From assembly GCA_004796425.1 (NCBI GenBank), contig QZLB01000113.1, forward strand, positions 1 to 46,143: 46,143 bases of DNA, read 5' to 3'. Position 1 is the stretch's first letter. Every line of letters begins with the position of its first letter. The position numbers and the translations under genes were made by a program. Shown in pieces: positions 36,546-44,242 of this stretch. Source of the DNA: Desulfobulbaceae bacterium. GTDB lineage: Bacteria > Desulfobacterota > Desulfobulbia > Desulfobulbales > Desulfocapsaceae. The notes beneath the pieces are model-generated. The model worked only from the letters and a program-made list of their open reading frames with translations, ran no database searches and was not told the origin of the DNA.

Positions 36546-37451
36546 ATGTCAAAATTAACATTGGATGGACTCACAACACTTGAATCACGGCGTATATCTG
36601 TGGTTGGGGGAGAAAGTGTTGAGCAAGCCAGGGAACGGATCGATGATACGCTGCGGGCTTTTGTTGAAACAACCACCACACACCAGGCACTGAAAAATTA
36701 TATACGTACGGCGCATGATATCCTGCTGAGCAAGAATGCTAAGCGGGTGCGCTCCATTTTTCCGGTATTAATCGCTGAAGAGTGCGGGCTTGATTTACAG
36801 GAATGCACTCATTATGGAATTTCCATAGAGTTTTTGCACTATGCGTCGCTGATCCACGATGATGTGATTGATGAGGATCATGAGCGTCGTGGTATTAAGA
36901 CACTCAATGCCAGGTTCCCCAACTCGCATGCGGTTCTGATTGGCGATTATATGACCTCCGTGGTTATTGAATTTGCCCTGGAATTCGAACACAGCGATAA
37001 AGTGATACGGGCCATCGTTGATACCTCTAAAAGCCTGGTGACCGGCCTGGTTATTGAGCAGACCGTGATGCCGACTCAAGCCAGTCGGGAGACCTATCTT
37101 GAAATGGCAGCGCTGAAAACCGGTTCGCTCTTTGAACTTGCCACCGGGTTGCCATTTATTAATCATCAGAATTTTGAGAAAGCCCGAGAGTTTGGCAGGA
37201 TATTCGGAATCTTGTTCCAGGTCTATGATGACTATACTGATCGGACCACTGATGATCGGTATTACAACATTTTCCATATCCTGGAAGAGGAAGAGATCAG
37301 TCAGCTCTGGGAGGAGTATTATCAGCGGCTTCTGTATCTTGCAAAAGAAGTGGGTGTTGAGAACGTCCTTTCCGTGATGATCAAATACCTCCAGTCCAAA
37401 GGGTATTTTCAAGATACATTGTCCTCGGGTATCACCCTGTTCAAAGTATAA
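36546..37451 (+). CDS. Trans-isoprenyl diphosphate synthase-like protein
   Basis: A 301-residue member of the polyprenyl synthetase family, which extends allylic diphosphates with isopentenyl diphosphate. The first aspartate-rich motif is LIHDDVIDEDHERRG (D105, D106, D109), with the second in QVYDDYTDRT. The residues four and five before the first motif are small (Ala, Ser), which in characterised enzymes allows longer products; this is only suggestive. After the second motif the usual G-K basic block is not seen, and the C-terminal region is short, so it may be a divergent member. ATG at 36546 follows ACAGGG. Its place in a glycan locus suggests a lipid carrier or a prenylated product. Confidence 0.85.
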   Translation: MSKLTLDGLTTLESRRISVVGGESVEQARERIDDTLRAFVETTTTHQALKNYIRTAHDILLSKNAKRVRSIFPVLIAEECGLDLQECTHYGISIEFLHYASLIHDDVIDEDHERRGIKTLNARFPNSHAVLIGDYMTSVVIEFALEFEHSDKVIRAIVDTSKSLVTGLVIEQTVMPTQASRETYLEMAALKTGSLFELATGLPFINHQNFEKAREFGRIFGILFQVYDDYTDRTTDDRYYNIFHILEEEEISQLWEEYYQRLLYLAKEVGVENVLSVMIKYLQSKGYFQDTLSSGITLFKV

Positions 37452-37575
37452 TCTCGGTCACACCCGCTGAGCAAAGAGAGCGCTAACTCAACTTCTCCCA
37501 TGTTTCCAGTTAACAACCGGCCATTACAACTGTGCACAGGAATAACTCCATGTTCTGGGAATGGAGCGTCGTACT

Positions 37576-38778
37576 ATGTATAGCTTTCTGCGCAGAAACC
37601 TTGAGCTTGCCGGCGTTCTTGATGGAGAAACAGGTTTTGTAGGTCCAGAGCTTCTGCAGATAGATCTTACCAATAATTGCAATAATAATTGTATTGCCTG
37701 TTGGTGTCGTTCACCGCTGCTCCAGGAACAGGTGATTTCACCCGAACTCGGTGCGCAAACCCTGCCGCTCGAGTTGGTCAAAAAAACACTCGATGACTGT
37801 GCCAGAATGGGTACGGTCGATATCTATCTTGCCGGTGGCGGTGAACCGTTCATGCACCCCGATATCATGGAGATTCTGGCTTATATCAAAAAGCTGGGCT
37901 TCAGGTGCCATTTGAATACAAATTTTACCCTGGTGGATCGCGAACGTGCGGCAACTTTGAACCACCTTGGTGTTGATAACCTGATTGTCAGCCTCTGGGC
38001 AGCGACCCCCGCCTCCTATGTGGCCAGCCATTCAAATCAGACTGAGGCCACATTTGAACGCATCACCGATACCATCACGCATCTTGCCAACCTGAAAAAG
38101 GGAGGACCTCCCCATATTAAGCTCTACAATGTGATCATGAGTAAGAATTATCATGAGGTTGTGGAGATGGCTGAATTTGCCCATCGGATCGGTGCGGATG
38201 CCGTTGAGTATACCCCTGCAGATATTATCCCCGGTTATACCGATGAACTGCTGCTTAATGAAGATCAGAGGCGCCAGGTATTAGACTGCGAAACTCGCTT
38301 GCAGGAACTGGATGAGGAGTATGGCGGCAGGCCGGATCTCTGGTATCAGGAGTTTATGCGGCGGTTATCCGGCACCGGCGCTTCAATGGGTGAATACGAC
38401 CAATTGATGTTGACCGATATCCCCTGTAATATTGGCTGGAACTTCTCACGTATACTGGCCGACGGCAATGTCAATGCCTGCTTGAAAGCCCATCGAATTC
38501 CAGTGGGTAATATCCATGAGGAGTCCTTTCGCTCTATCTGGAATGGTCGGTTGCAAAAGGAATTCAGGCAGAAAACCAGAACGGCAGATGTAACCGATCC
38601 TTTTTTCACTATGATTGGTAACGACGAAGGAACCCAGGTATCCCAAATTGGTTGCCATCGTGGCTGTGATGATATTGATCGTAACCGGCGGCTGCAGAAA
38701 AGGCTTGAGAAATTGAGCCTGGCTCAACGTTTGATTTTGAAGGGGGTAGGCCGACTATACCGGATGTTTCGTACATAA
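37576..38778 (+). CDS. Radical SAM protein with SPASM-like C-terminus (paralogue A)
   Basis: A 400-residue radical SAM enzyme of the MoaA/PqqE-like type without a cobalamin domain. The cluster motif is DLTNNCNNNCIACWCRSPL with C35, C39 and C42 from the start at 37576; an earlier ATG at 37561 is possible but GGAG lies nine bases before 37576. GGGEP follows as the SAM-binding GGE block. The C-terminal third has IPCNIGW, NACLKA and GCHRGCDD, four cysteines placed like a reduced SPASM domain for an auxiliary iron-sulfur cluster. It shares the unusual C-N-N-N-C-x-A-C-W pattern with the gene after it and with the second core of the ORF at the right edge. Likely substrate is a sugar or an aminoacylated group, unproven. 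Confidence 0.9.
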   Translation: MYSFLRRNLELAGVLDGETGFVGPELLQIDLTNNCNNNCIACWCRSPLLQEQVISPELGAQTLPLELVKKTLDDCARMGTVDIYLAGGGEPFMHPDIMEILAYIKKLGFRCHLNTNFTLVDRERAATLNHLGVDNLIVSLWAATPASYVASHSNQTEATFERITDTITHLANLKKGGPPHIKLYNVIMSKNYHEVVEMAEFAHRIGADAVEYTPADIIPGYTDELLLNEDQRRQVLDCETRLQELDEEYGGRPDLWYQEFMRRLSGTGASMGEYDQLMLTDIPCNIGWNFSRILADGNVNACLKAHRIPVGNIHEESFRSIWNGRLQKEFRQKTRTADVTDPFFTMIGNDEGTQVSQIGCHRGCDDIDRNRRLQKRLEKLSLAQRLILKGVGRLYRMFRT

Positions 38779-38838
38779 GTCTGAGGAGTCGGTGCTTGAG
38801 CATGCATACGCTGTCGTTGGGAGATAAAGGATAACGAC

Positions 38839-40011
38839 TTGGACAAGGTTGACAGAAAACAGATCAATGAGCTGATTCGCAAGGGAATTGTCACGGGAGA
38901 TACGGCCTTCTGCGGACCTGAGCATGTCGTAGTTGACCTGACCAACCGCTGCAATAATAATTGCATTGCCTGCTGGACGAAATCCCCATTGCTTGATGGT
39001 TCAGGACCTGATTCCGGATGGCACCGTCAGCAACTCTCAACACAGGTCGTGCATCAACTGATCGAAGAGCTTGCCGCCCTGGGCACGAAAATCGTGCGCT
39101 TCACTGGTGGCGGAGAACCGTTTCTCCACCCCGATATTTATGAATTGATCAGCGCCGTAAAGCGCCAGGACATGTTTTGCGCGGTTACGACCAGTCTCGG
39201 AATGGTTCGGTCCGGTGATGTTGAGCGATTGATTGCCACCGGCGTGGATGAACTTTCAGTTAGTCTCTGGGCGGCGGATGAAGAAACGTATCAGGCCACA
39301 CATCCGGGAAAATCCGGTGAACGGTTCAGTGAGATTACCCGGGTGCTCAGAGCGGTTGCGGCCCGCAAAAGGAAAAGCAGACTGCGTAGCTTGTTGCGAC
39401 TTCCCCAGGGGAGCGCTCCGAAGATTACCCTGCTTAACGTCATCTCTTCAGTCAATTTCGCGCAGGTGGAAAAGATGTACGATTACGCCCGGGAGGTGGG
39501 GGCCGATGCACTCTACTTCACCGTCGTTGACCCGATCCCCGATTATACCGATTCTCTGTTGTTAACCCAGGAGCAGCGCCAGCAGGTAATCCACGCATGT
39601 CAGAATATTCTGTGTAAAAACAATTCCTTACCCAATAGAAAGCAGCTTGAGCTGGATAATTTTGAAGGTTTTTACAACCGACTGCATGCACAAGGAGCGG
39701 CCGATGGTCACTATGATGAAGCGGACATTAATGAACTACCCTGCTATATTGGCTGGTTGTTCTGTCGCGTTATGGCCAATGGTGAGGTGGTTCCGTGCTG
39801 TCGAGGTGTTGAATTAGCGTTAGGTAATCTTAATGAGCAGGGTTTCAAGGAAATCTGGTTCTCAAAAAAATATGGCAGATTCAGAAAAATGGCCAAAGAG
39901 ACAGAGAAGAGTCACCCATTTTTTTCCTCCATTGGGTGTGGCAAAACGTGTGATAACAGAATGCACAACGAAGAGATCCAAAACCGGCTCTTCCCCAACC
40001 ACCAATCATGA
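38839..40011 (+). CDS. Radical SAM protein with SPASM-like C-terminus (paralogue B)
   Basis: A 390-residue radical SAM enzyme, closely similar to the preceding gene. The core motif is DLTNRCNNNCIACWTKSPL with C38, C42 and C45; GGGEPFLHPDIYEL follows. The C-terminal LPCYIGW, VVPCCRG and IGCGKTCDN give a SPASM-like cysteine set. The start is TTG at 38839 behind AAGGA. A stretch with KRKSRLRSLLRL at about 176-187 is an insertion absent from paralogue A. The stop overlaps the start of the next radical SAM gene as ATGA, so the two products are made together. The two paralogues probably act on related substrates or as a pair. Confidence 0.92.
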   Translation: MDKVDRKQINELIRKGIVTGDTAFCGPEHVVVDLTNRCNNNCIACWTKSPLLDGSGPDSGWHRQQLSTQVVHQLIEELAALGTKIVRFTGGGEPFLHPDIYELISAVKRQDMFCAVTTSLGMVRSGDVERLIATGVDELSVSLWAADEETYQATHPGKSGERFSEITRVLRAVAARKRKSRLRSLLRLPQGSAPKITLLNVISSVNFAQVEKMYDYAREVGADALYFTVVDPIPDYTDSLLLTQEQRQQVIHACQNILCKNNSLPNRKQLELDNFEGFYNRLHAQGAADGHYDEADINELPCYIGWLFCRVMANGEVVPCCRGVELALGNLNEQGFKEIWFSKKYGRFRKMAKETEKSHPFFSSIGCGKTCDNRMHNEEIQNRLFPNHQS

Positions 40012-41522
40012 TGCCTGCAGAAGGAGTTGATATCTTGCTGGTCATGATGCCTCCCTGGGGTATCATCAACCCGCCACTGGGTCCGGCCTATCTCGCCACC
40101 AACCTGGCAAAGGCAGGGTTCAATGCTGAAATTCTTGACGTCAATATCACCTTATACCAATCGGTTACGGGTGCTGACCGTGAGCTCTGGCAGATAAGTG
40201 AGGATAATCAGTGGCGCAATCCCGAGCGGGTGGCCGATTTTGCTGATCGCTGGGAGTCTGCAATCAATGCGGTGATCGAGAAGCTGGCTACGAGCAGTGC
40301 ACCGATCATTGGCTTATCCGTTATTGATCCCAATGAAATTATTACCGCCCGGTTGGTAAAAGCATTGAAAATCCGCTGCCCCGAAAGAACAATCATCGGC
40401 GGCGGACCCGCTTGCCAGGCTCATGGACAGCGCGCATTTTTGCAGGAACTATCGGATCAAAGCTTTGACTATTTCATTATCGGTGAGGGCGAAAAGGCAC
40501 TGGTCCGCTTTCTCCAGGCGTTTAAACAGAGTGAAATTATCAGCCAGGATGTACAGGTTGTCAAGGGAGACGATGACCAGGACATTGCCAGAAAAATGGT
40601 CCCGCTGGATATGACTGAGATCGCCTACCCAACCTTTACCGAATTTGATATGTCGCATTACGGGGGGGAGAGTTTCGCACTGCTCTGGAGTCGGGGGTGT
40701 ATCGGCAGGTGCCTCTATTGCAAGGAGCGCTCGACGTGGGGTCATTACCGGGTGCGACCGGTTGAGAGTATCATCGAGGAACTCACTTTCCTGAAAAATA
40801 ACTATCATGTGTCAAATTTCGTGGTTTACGATTCCGCAGTAAACGGGAATGGTGCACACCTTGCTCAGGTATGTAAAGAAATCATTGCCAAGGGGCTGAA
40901 GATCACTTGGTCTGCGGAGGCGATCGCCTTGCCATCGATGAGCCCCGAACTACTGCAGCTGATGAAAAAAGCTGGTTGTCACACGCTGGTCTACGGGATC
41001 GAGTCAGGTTCTGATTCGGTGCTTAAGGCGATGGGGAAGCTCAGCAGCGCCAAGACCGCGGGGGAGGCCATAAAGAACACGAGCCAGGCCGGAATCAGGG
41101 TGGCGATCAATATTTTGGTCGGATTCCCCGGTGAGAGAGAAGAGGAGTTTGCTCAGACGCTTGCGTTTCTCAAGACACATGCCCCATCTATCGACCGACT
41201 TGACAGCGTCTCAACCCTTCAGGTGGTAACCGATACACCATTATGGCAAAGAATTGAGCAGTTCGGCGTGGTACTGCCTGAAAAGGAACCGCATGATCGC
41301 TGGTATACGGAAGACAAGAGCAATACATGGGATATTCGCCAGCAGCGGCTGCAAAAAGTACTGTCGGTGGTCTCCGAGTATGGTATTGAAATTGGCAGAA
41401 CTTTTTTGGATGATAGGAGTTCGATTCAAACTGATACCGGGTCGTTGAGCATTAAGTCAGCACTGCGTCGTGCTGATCGATTCCTCCGTTCCTGGGCAGG
41501 AAAAGTTGGTAACAAAACATAA
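40008..41522 (+). CDS. B12-binding-domain radical SAM protein (second of two close paralogues)
   Basis: A 504-residue radical SAM enzyme. The N-terminal domain (about 5-200) has MMPPWGIINPPLGPAYL and IIGGGPA, matching TAPPWGTHNPPTGLAYL and IIMGGPA of the gene at 20326, so they descend from one duplication or belong to one subfamily. The cluster motif is C231-x3-C235-x2-C238 (SRGCIGRCLYC). ESGSD and LVGFPGE follow in the usual order. ATG at 40008 overlaps the preceding stop; no Shine-Dalgarno is seen, so translation probably depends on coupling. The presence of two copies in one locus suggests two similar but separate modification steps. Confidence 0.92.
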   Translation: MMPAEGVDILLVMMPPWGIINPPLGPAYLATNLAKAGFNAEILDVNITLYQSVTGADRELWQISEDNQWRNPERVADFADRWESAINAVIEKLATSSAPIIGLSVIDPNEIITARLVKALKIRCPERTIIGGGPACQAHGQRAFLQELSDQSFDYFIIGEGEKALVRFLQAFKQSEIISQDVQVVKGDDDQDIARKMVPLDMTEIAYPTFTEFDMSHYGGESFALLWSRGCIGRCLYCKERSTWGHYRVRPVESIIEELTFLKNNYHVSNFVVYDSAVNGNGAHLAQVCKEIIAKGLKITWSAEAIALPSMSPELLQLMKKAGCHTLVYGIESGSDSVLKAMGKLSSAKTAGEAIKNTSQAGIRVAINILVGFPGEREEEFAQTLAFLKTHAPSIDRLDSVSTLQVVTDTPLWQRIEQFGVVLPEKEPHDRWYTEDKSNTWDIRQQRLQKVLSVVSEYGIEIGRTFLDDRSSIQTDTGSLSIKSALRRADRFLRSWAGKVGNKT

Positions 41523-41540
41523 CATGAGGATTCTGGGAAT

Positions 41541-43061
41541 TTGACAACGAACGAGGGTCAAACCATACTGATTGTCTCGAGTCAGGGACTGCCAGAGCCA
41601 GCGATACCGGCAACGGGTGGGTCGTTGCGGGCTTACGCGCTGGGGCAGGCATTAGGAGGATGCGGACACCGGGTGGTTCATTCGGTGCCACTCAGTTGTG
41701 TTGCCACTCCTTCCGTCTATGATGATATCAGTGAGTATGCTCATCAGGTCACTGATATCGAACAGATCGTCGCCAGGGTTGAACCCGATATCGTACTTTT
41801 CTGCAATTGGGGACTTGCGGTCGAAGCACTCGAGTTGGAAGTGCCAACGGTCATTGACATGAATGGCAGCCTGGTGCTTGAAAACTATTATCGTGGCCGA
41901 AACCGTTTGAGCCAGGACGGTATGGCAAAAATCGAGGCAATCAGCAAATCGGACTTTCTGATCGCCGGTTCAAACAGGCAGAAAGAGTATCTAACCGCCT
42001 GGTGCTTAATGGCGGGGTTGAAACCTGAGCAGATCCGGATTGGCGTTATTCCCTTCTCTCTAGCCCCGGTATCAGATGCTGGTCACTACCAATCTTCAGA
42101 AACCTTTGTCATGGCAGGCTATGATTGGCCCTGGTTGGATGGTGGCGCCTATCTGGAGGCAATTGGTCAGGAATTCAGCAGTTTGGGGAAGGGGGAGTTG
42201 CTTGCGTATACCTCCCATTCACCCTTTGTGGATATCTTCGAAAACGAAGACTCTTCAACAGAAGCAGACGGTAATTTGCTGACGCAGTTGGGGTCGTCTC
42301 TTACGATCAAAGAGCCTGTTCCTTTTCAGGAGCTTGAAACTGCACTTGAAGGCTGCCGTGTTGCCGTTGATCTGTGGCAGCGAAACCCCGAGCGCGATTT
42401 AGCGGTACCTTCTCGAACGGTCATGTACCTGCGGGCCGGATTACCGGTCATCACCTCCGCCCACGGCTCTCTGGCTGATATGATTGTACAGGCTGGCGCC
42501 GGTTGGAAGGTCGAAGCGGGAGATTACAACCAGTTGGGTGAGATAGTCAGGACGGTTCTTGAACTGGACAAGCACAGGCTGAAGGAAATTAGGGACCATG
42601 CCCGAGCGCTTTTCTCCCGCAGTTTTTCCTGGGATCAGACCATTGGTCCCCTGGATGAATTCTGCAGAAATCCCCACCTGAATCGCTCCTCCGCGTCTTT
42701 GAGTAGTCGTTTACTTTATTATCAACAGCTCTCGGGTTCTTTGAACAATCATGTTGTAGACCGTGATCATAAACTGGCTCATCTCAGGGGTGAACTGGAA
42801 GAAAATGCTCACCAGCTGGGAGTTACCCGCAACGCTCTTGAGCAGAGTAACCGCGAGCGGACTTTTTACCAGAATGAACGGGACTGGATGGGCAGGATTT
42901 TGAAAAAGCCAAAAGGTTTTGACCTGTTTTTTAAATCAGGGCTGCTGCGTCACCGTCTTCACCGGCTCATAATAGGGTTGCCGGTGCTGACCTACTTGAC
43001 GATTTTGACTCTGTCCGGACATTGTTTGCATATACTTTGGACAAAGGTGGGCAGACGATGA
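41541..43061 (+). CDS. GT-B glycosyltransferase with C-terminal coiled coil and membrane helix
   Basis: A 506-residue protein whose first 380 residues look like a glycosyltransferase of the GT4/GT1 kind: an N-terminal Rossmann part with ATGGSLRAYALGQALGGCGH at about 24-43, and a C-terminal part with PSRTVMYLRAGLPVITSAHG near 292-311. After that a helical segment at about 405-450, rich in Arg, Glu and Asn, looks like a coiled coil, and a hydrophobic stretch at about 476-496 looks like a transmembrane helix. The start is TTG at 41541. The stop overlaps the start of the next glycosyltransferase as ATGA. The tail may tether the enzyme to the membrane or to a partner. Confidence 0.8.
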   Translation: MTTNEGQTILIVSSQGLPEPAIPATGGSLRAYALGQALGGCGHRVVHSVPLSCVATPSVYDDISEYAHQVTDIEQIVARVEPDIVLFCNWGLAVEALELEVPTVIDMNGSLVLENYYRGRNRLSQDGMAKIEAISKSDFLIAGSNRQKEYLTAWCLMAGLKPEQIRIGVIPFSLAPVSDAGHYQSSETFVMAGYDWPWLDGGAYLEAIGQEFSSLGKGELLAYTSHSPFVDIFENEDSSTEADGNLLTQLGSSLTIKEPVPFQELETALEGCRVAVDLWQRNPERDLAVPSRTVMYLRAGLPVITSAHGSLADMIVQAGAGWKVEAGDYNQLGEIVRTVLELDKHRLKEIRDHARALFSRSFSWDQTIGPLDEFCRNPHLNRSSASLSSRLLYYQQLSGSLNNHVVDRDHKLAHLRGELEENAHQLGVTRNALEQSNRERTFYQNERDWMGRILKKPKGFDLFFKSGLLRHRLHRLIIGLPVLTYLTILTLSGHCLHILWTKVGRR

Positions 43062-44236
43062 AAATACTAATGGTTCACCCCCATGATATTTATAATAATT
43101 TTGAGCCATGGACGGTCAGGATTACGTATCTTGCCCAGGAACTGGTGAAGCGCGGTCACGAAGTCAAACTGGTCTATCATCACCGTCCACCCTCAGGCGA
43201 TGATGGGGCTGAATATAGTGAGCGGGATTATCCGTTCGAAACGATAGGCTTTCAGCGACATCCCTTTGCCATTTTTCATAACATCAGTCGATTGGAGAAA
43301 ATTGGTGGGTGGGCGGATATCGTTCACTTTCAGAAATGTTCAAATTATGCTGCGGTACCGGCTGTTGCAGCAGCGTACTATCACCGTTTACCCGTGCACT
43401 ATGATTGGGATGATTGGGAACAGGCAATTTTTGAGCAGGACAATGATAATCGGATTGGGTCATGGATCTATTTTCAGCAGATGGAAAAACATTTACTCAA
43501 ACTGGTAGACACCGTTTCGGTTGCCAGTTCGGGGTTGAACCGACTATGCCAGCAGCATCGCTTCCCCGAGGATCGTACCTTTCTCATTCCGGTCGGCGCC
43601 GATCTTGATGTCTTTCATCCAGGGGTAGACGGTACCAAGTTTCGCGAGAAACATGGCTGGCAAAAGAAACTGGTGATCTACCAAGGCCAGATCAGTGGTT
43701 CCAACTATGTGCATCTCTATATCCGGGCGGCACATGAAATTATCCAAAAACGCGATGATGTCGACTTTGTGGTTGTCGGTGGTGGCGATCAGCTCTTTCG
43801 CGCAGTCGGTTTGGCCGAGGAGTTGGGCATTACCAAACGCTTGACTTTCACGGATAAAGTTCCCCATGAGGAGGTACCGGGTTATCTGGCTGCTGCAGAT
43901 GTGGCGGTTGCCTGTTTTGAGGACAACGAACAGGTACGGTGCAAGAGTCCTTTAAAAATTAAGGAATATATGGCCGCAGGAAAACCTATCGTTGCCAGCC
44001 AGGTCGGTGATGTTCCCGATATGCTCGGTAATACGGGGGTACTGGTACCGCCTGAAAACTATCAGCAGATCGGGGCAAATATCGAAGCGCTGCTGGACGA
44101 TGACCAGCGACGAATCTCACTCGGTGAACAGGCGCGGCAGCGGGCTGAGCAGCTGTATAGCTGGAGAAAGTCGGCACTGACACTCGAACAGGCGTATTTA
44201 CGAGCCATTGATCATCACTATGCATTGGATGGTTAA
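43058..44236 (+). CDS. Glycosyltransferase family 4
   Basis: A 392-residue GT-B glycosyltransferase. The start at 43058 follows AGGTGG by eight bases, and MKILMVHPHD is a typical GT4 beginning. The C-terminal nucleotide-sugar domain has IYQGQISGSNYVHLYIRA near 207-224, VVVGGGDQ, then CKSPLKIKEYMAAGKPIVAS at about 297-316 with the conserved E-x7-E region. It overlaps the preceding gene by four bases. It probably adds one sugar to the lipid-linked chain in the cytoplasm. Donor unknown. Confidence 0.92.
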   Translation: MKILMVHPHDIYNNFEPWTVRITYLAQELVKRGHEVKLVYHHRPPSGDDGAEYSERDYPFETIGFQRHPFAIFHNISRLEKIGGWADIVHFQKCSNYAAVPAVAAAYYHRLPVHYDWDDWEQAIFEQDNDNRIGSWIYFQQMEKHLLKLVDTVSVASSGLNRLCQQHRFPEDRTFLIPVGADLDVFHPGVDGTKFREKHGWQKKLVIYQGQISGSNYVHLYIRAAHEIIQKRDDVDFVVVGGGDQLFRAVGLAEELGITKRLTFTDKVPHEEVPGYLAAADVAVACFEDNEQVRCKSPLKIKEYMAAGKPIVASQVGDVPDMLGNTGVLVPPENYQQIGANIEALLDDDQRRISLGEQARQRAEQLYSWRKSALTLEQAYLRAIDHHYALDG

Positions 44237-44242
44237 GCGGGT

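Noticed and set aside
36795-37412. 205-codon minus-strand open frame
   Set aside because: It is antisense to the prenyl synthase gene, which has both DDxxD motifs.
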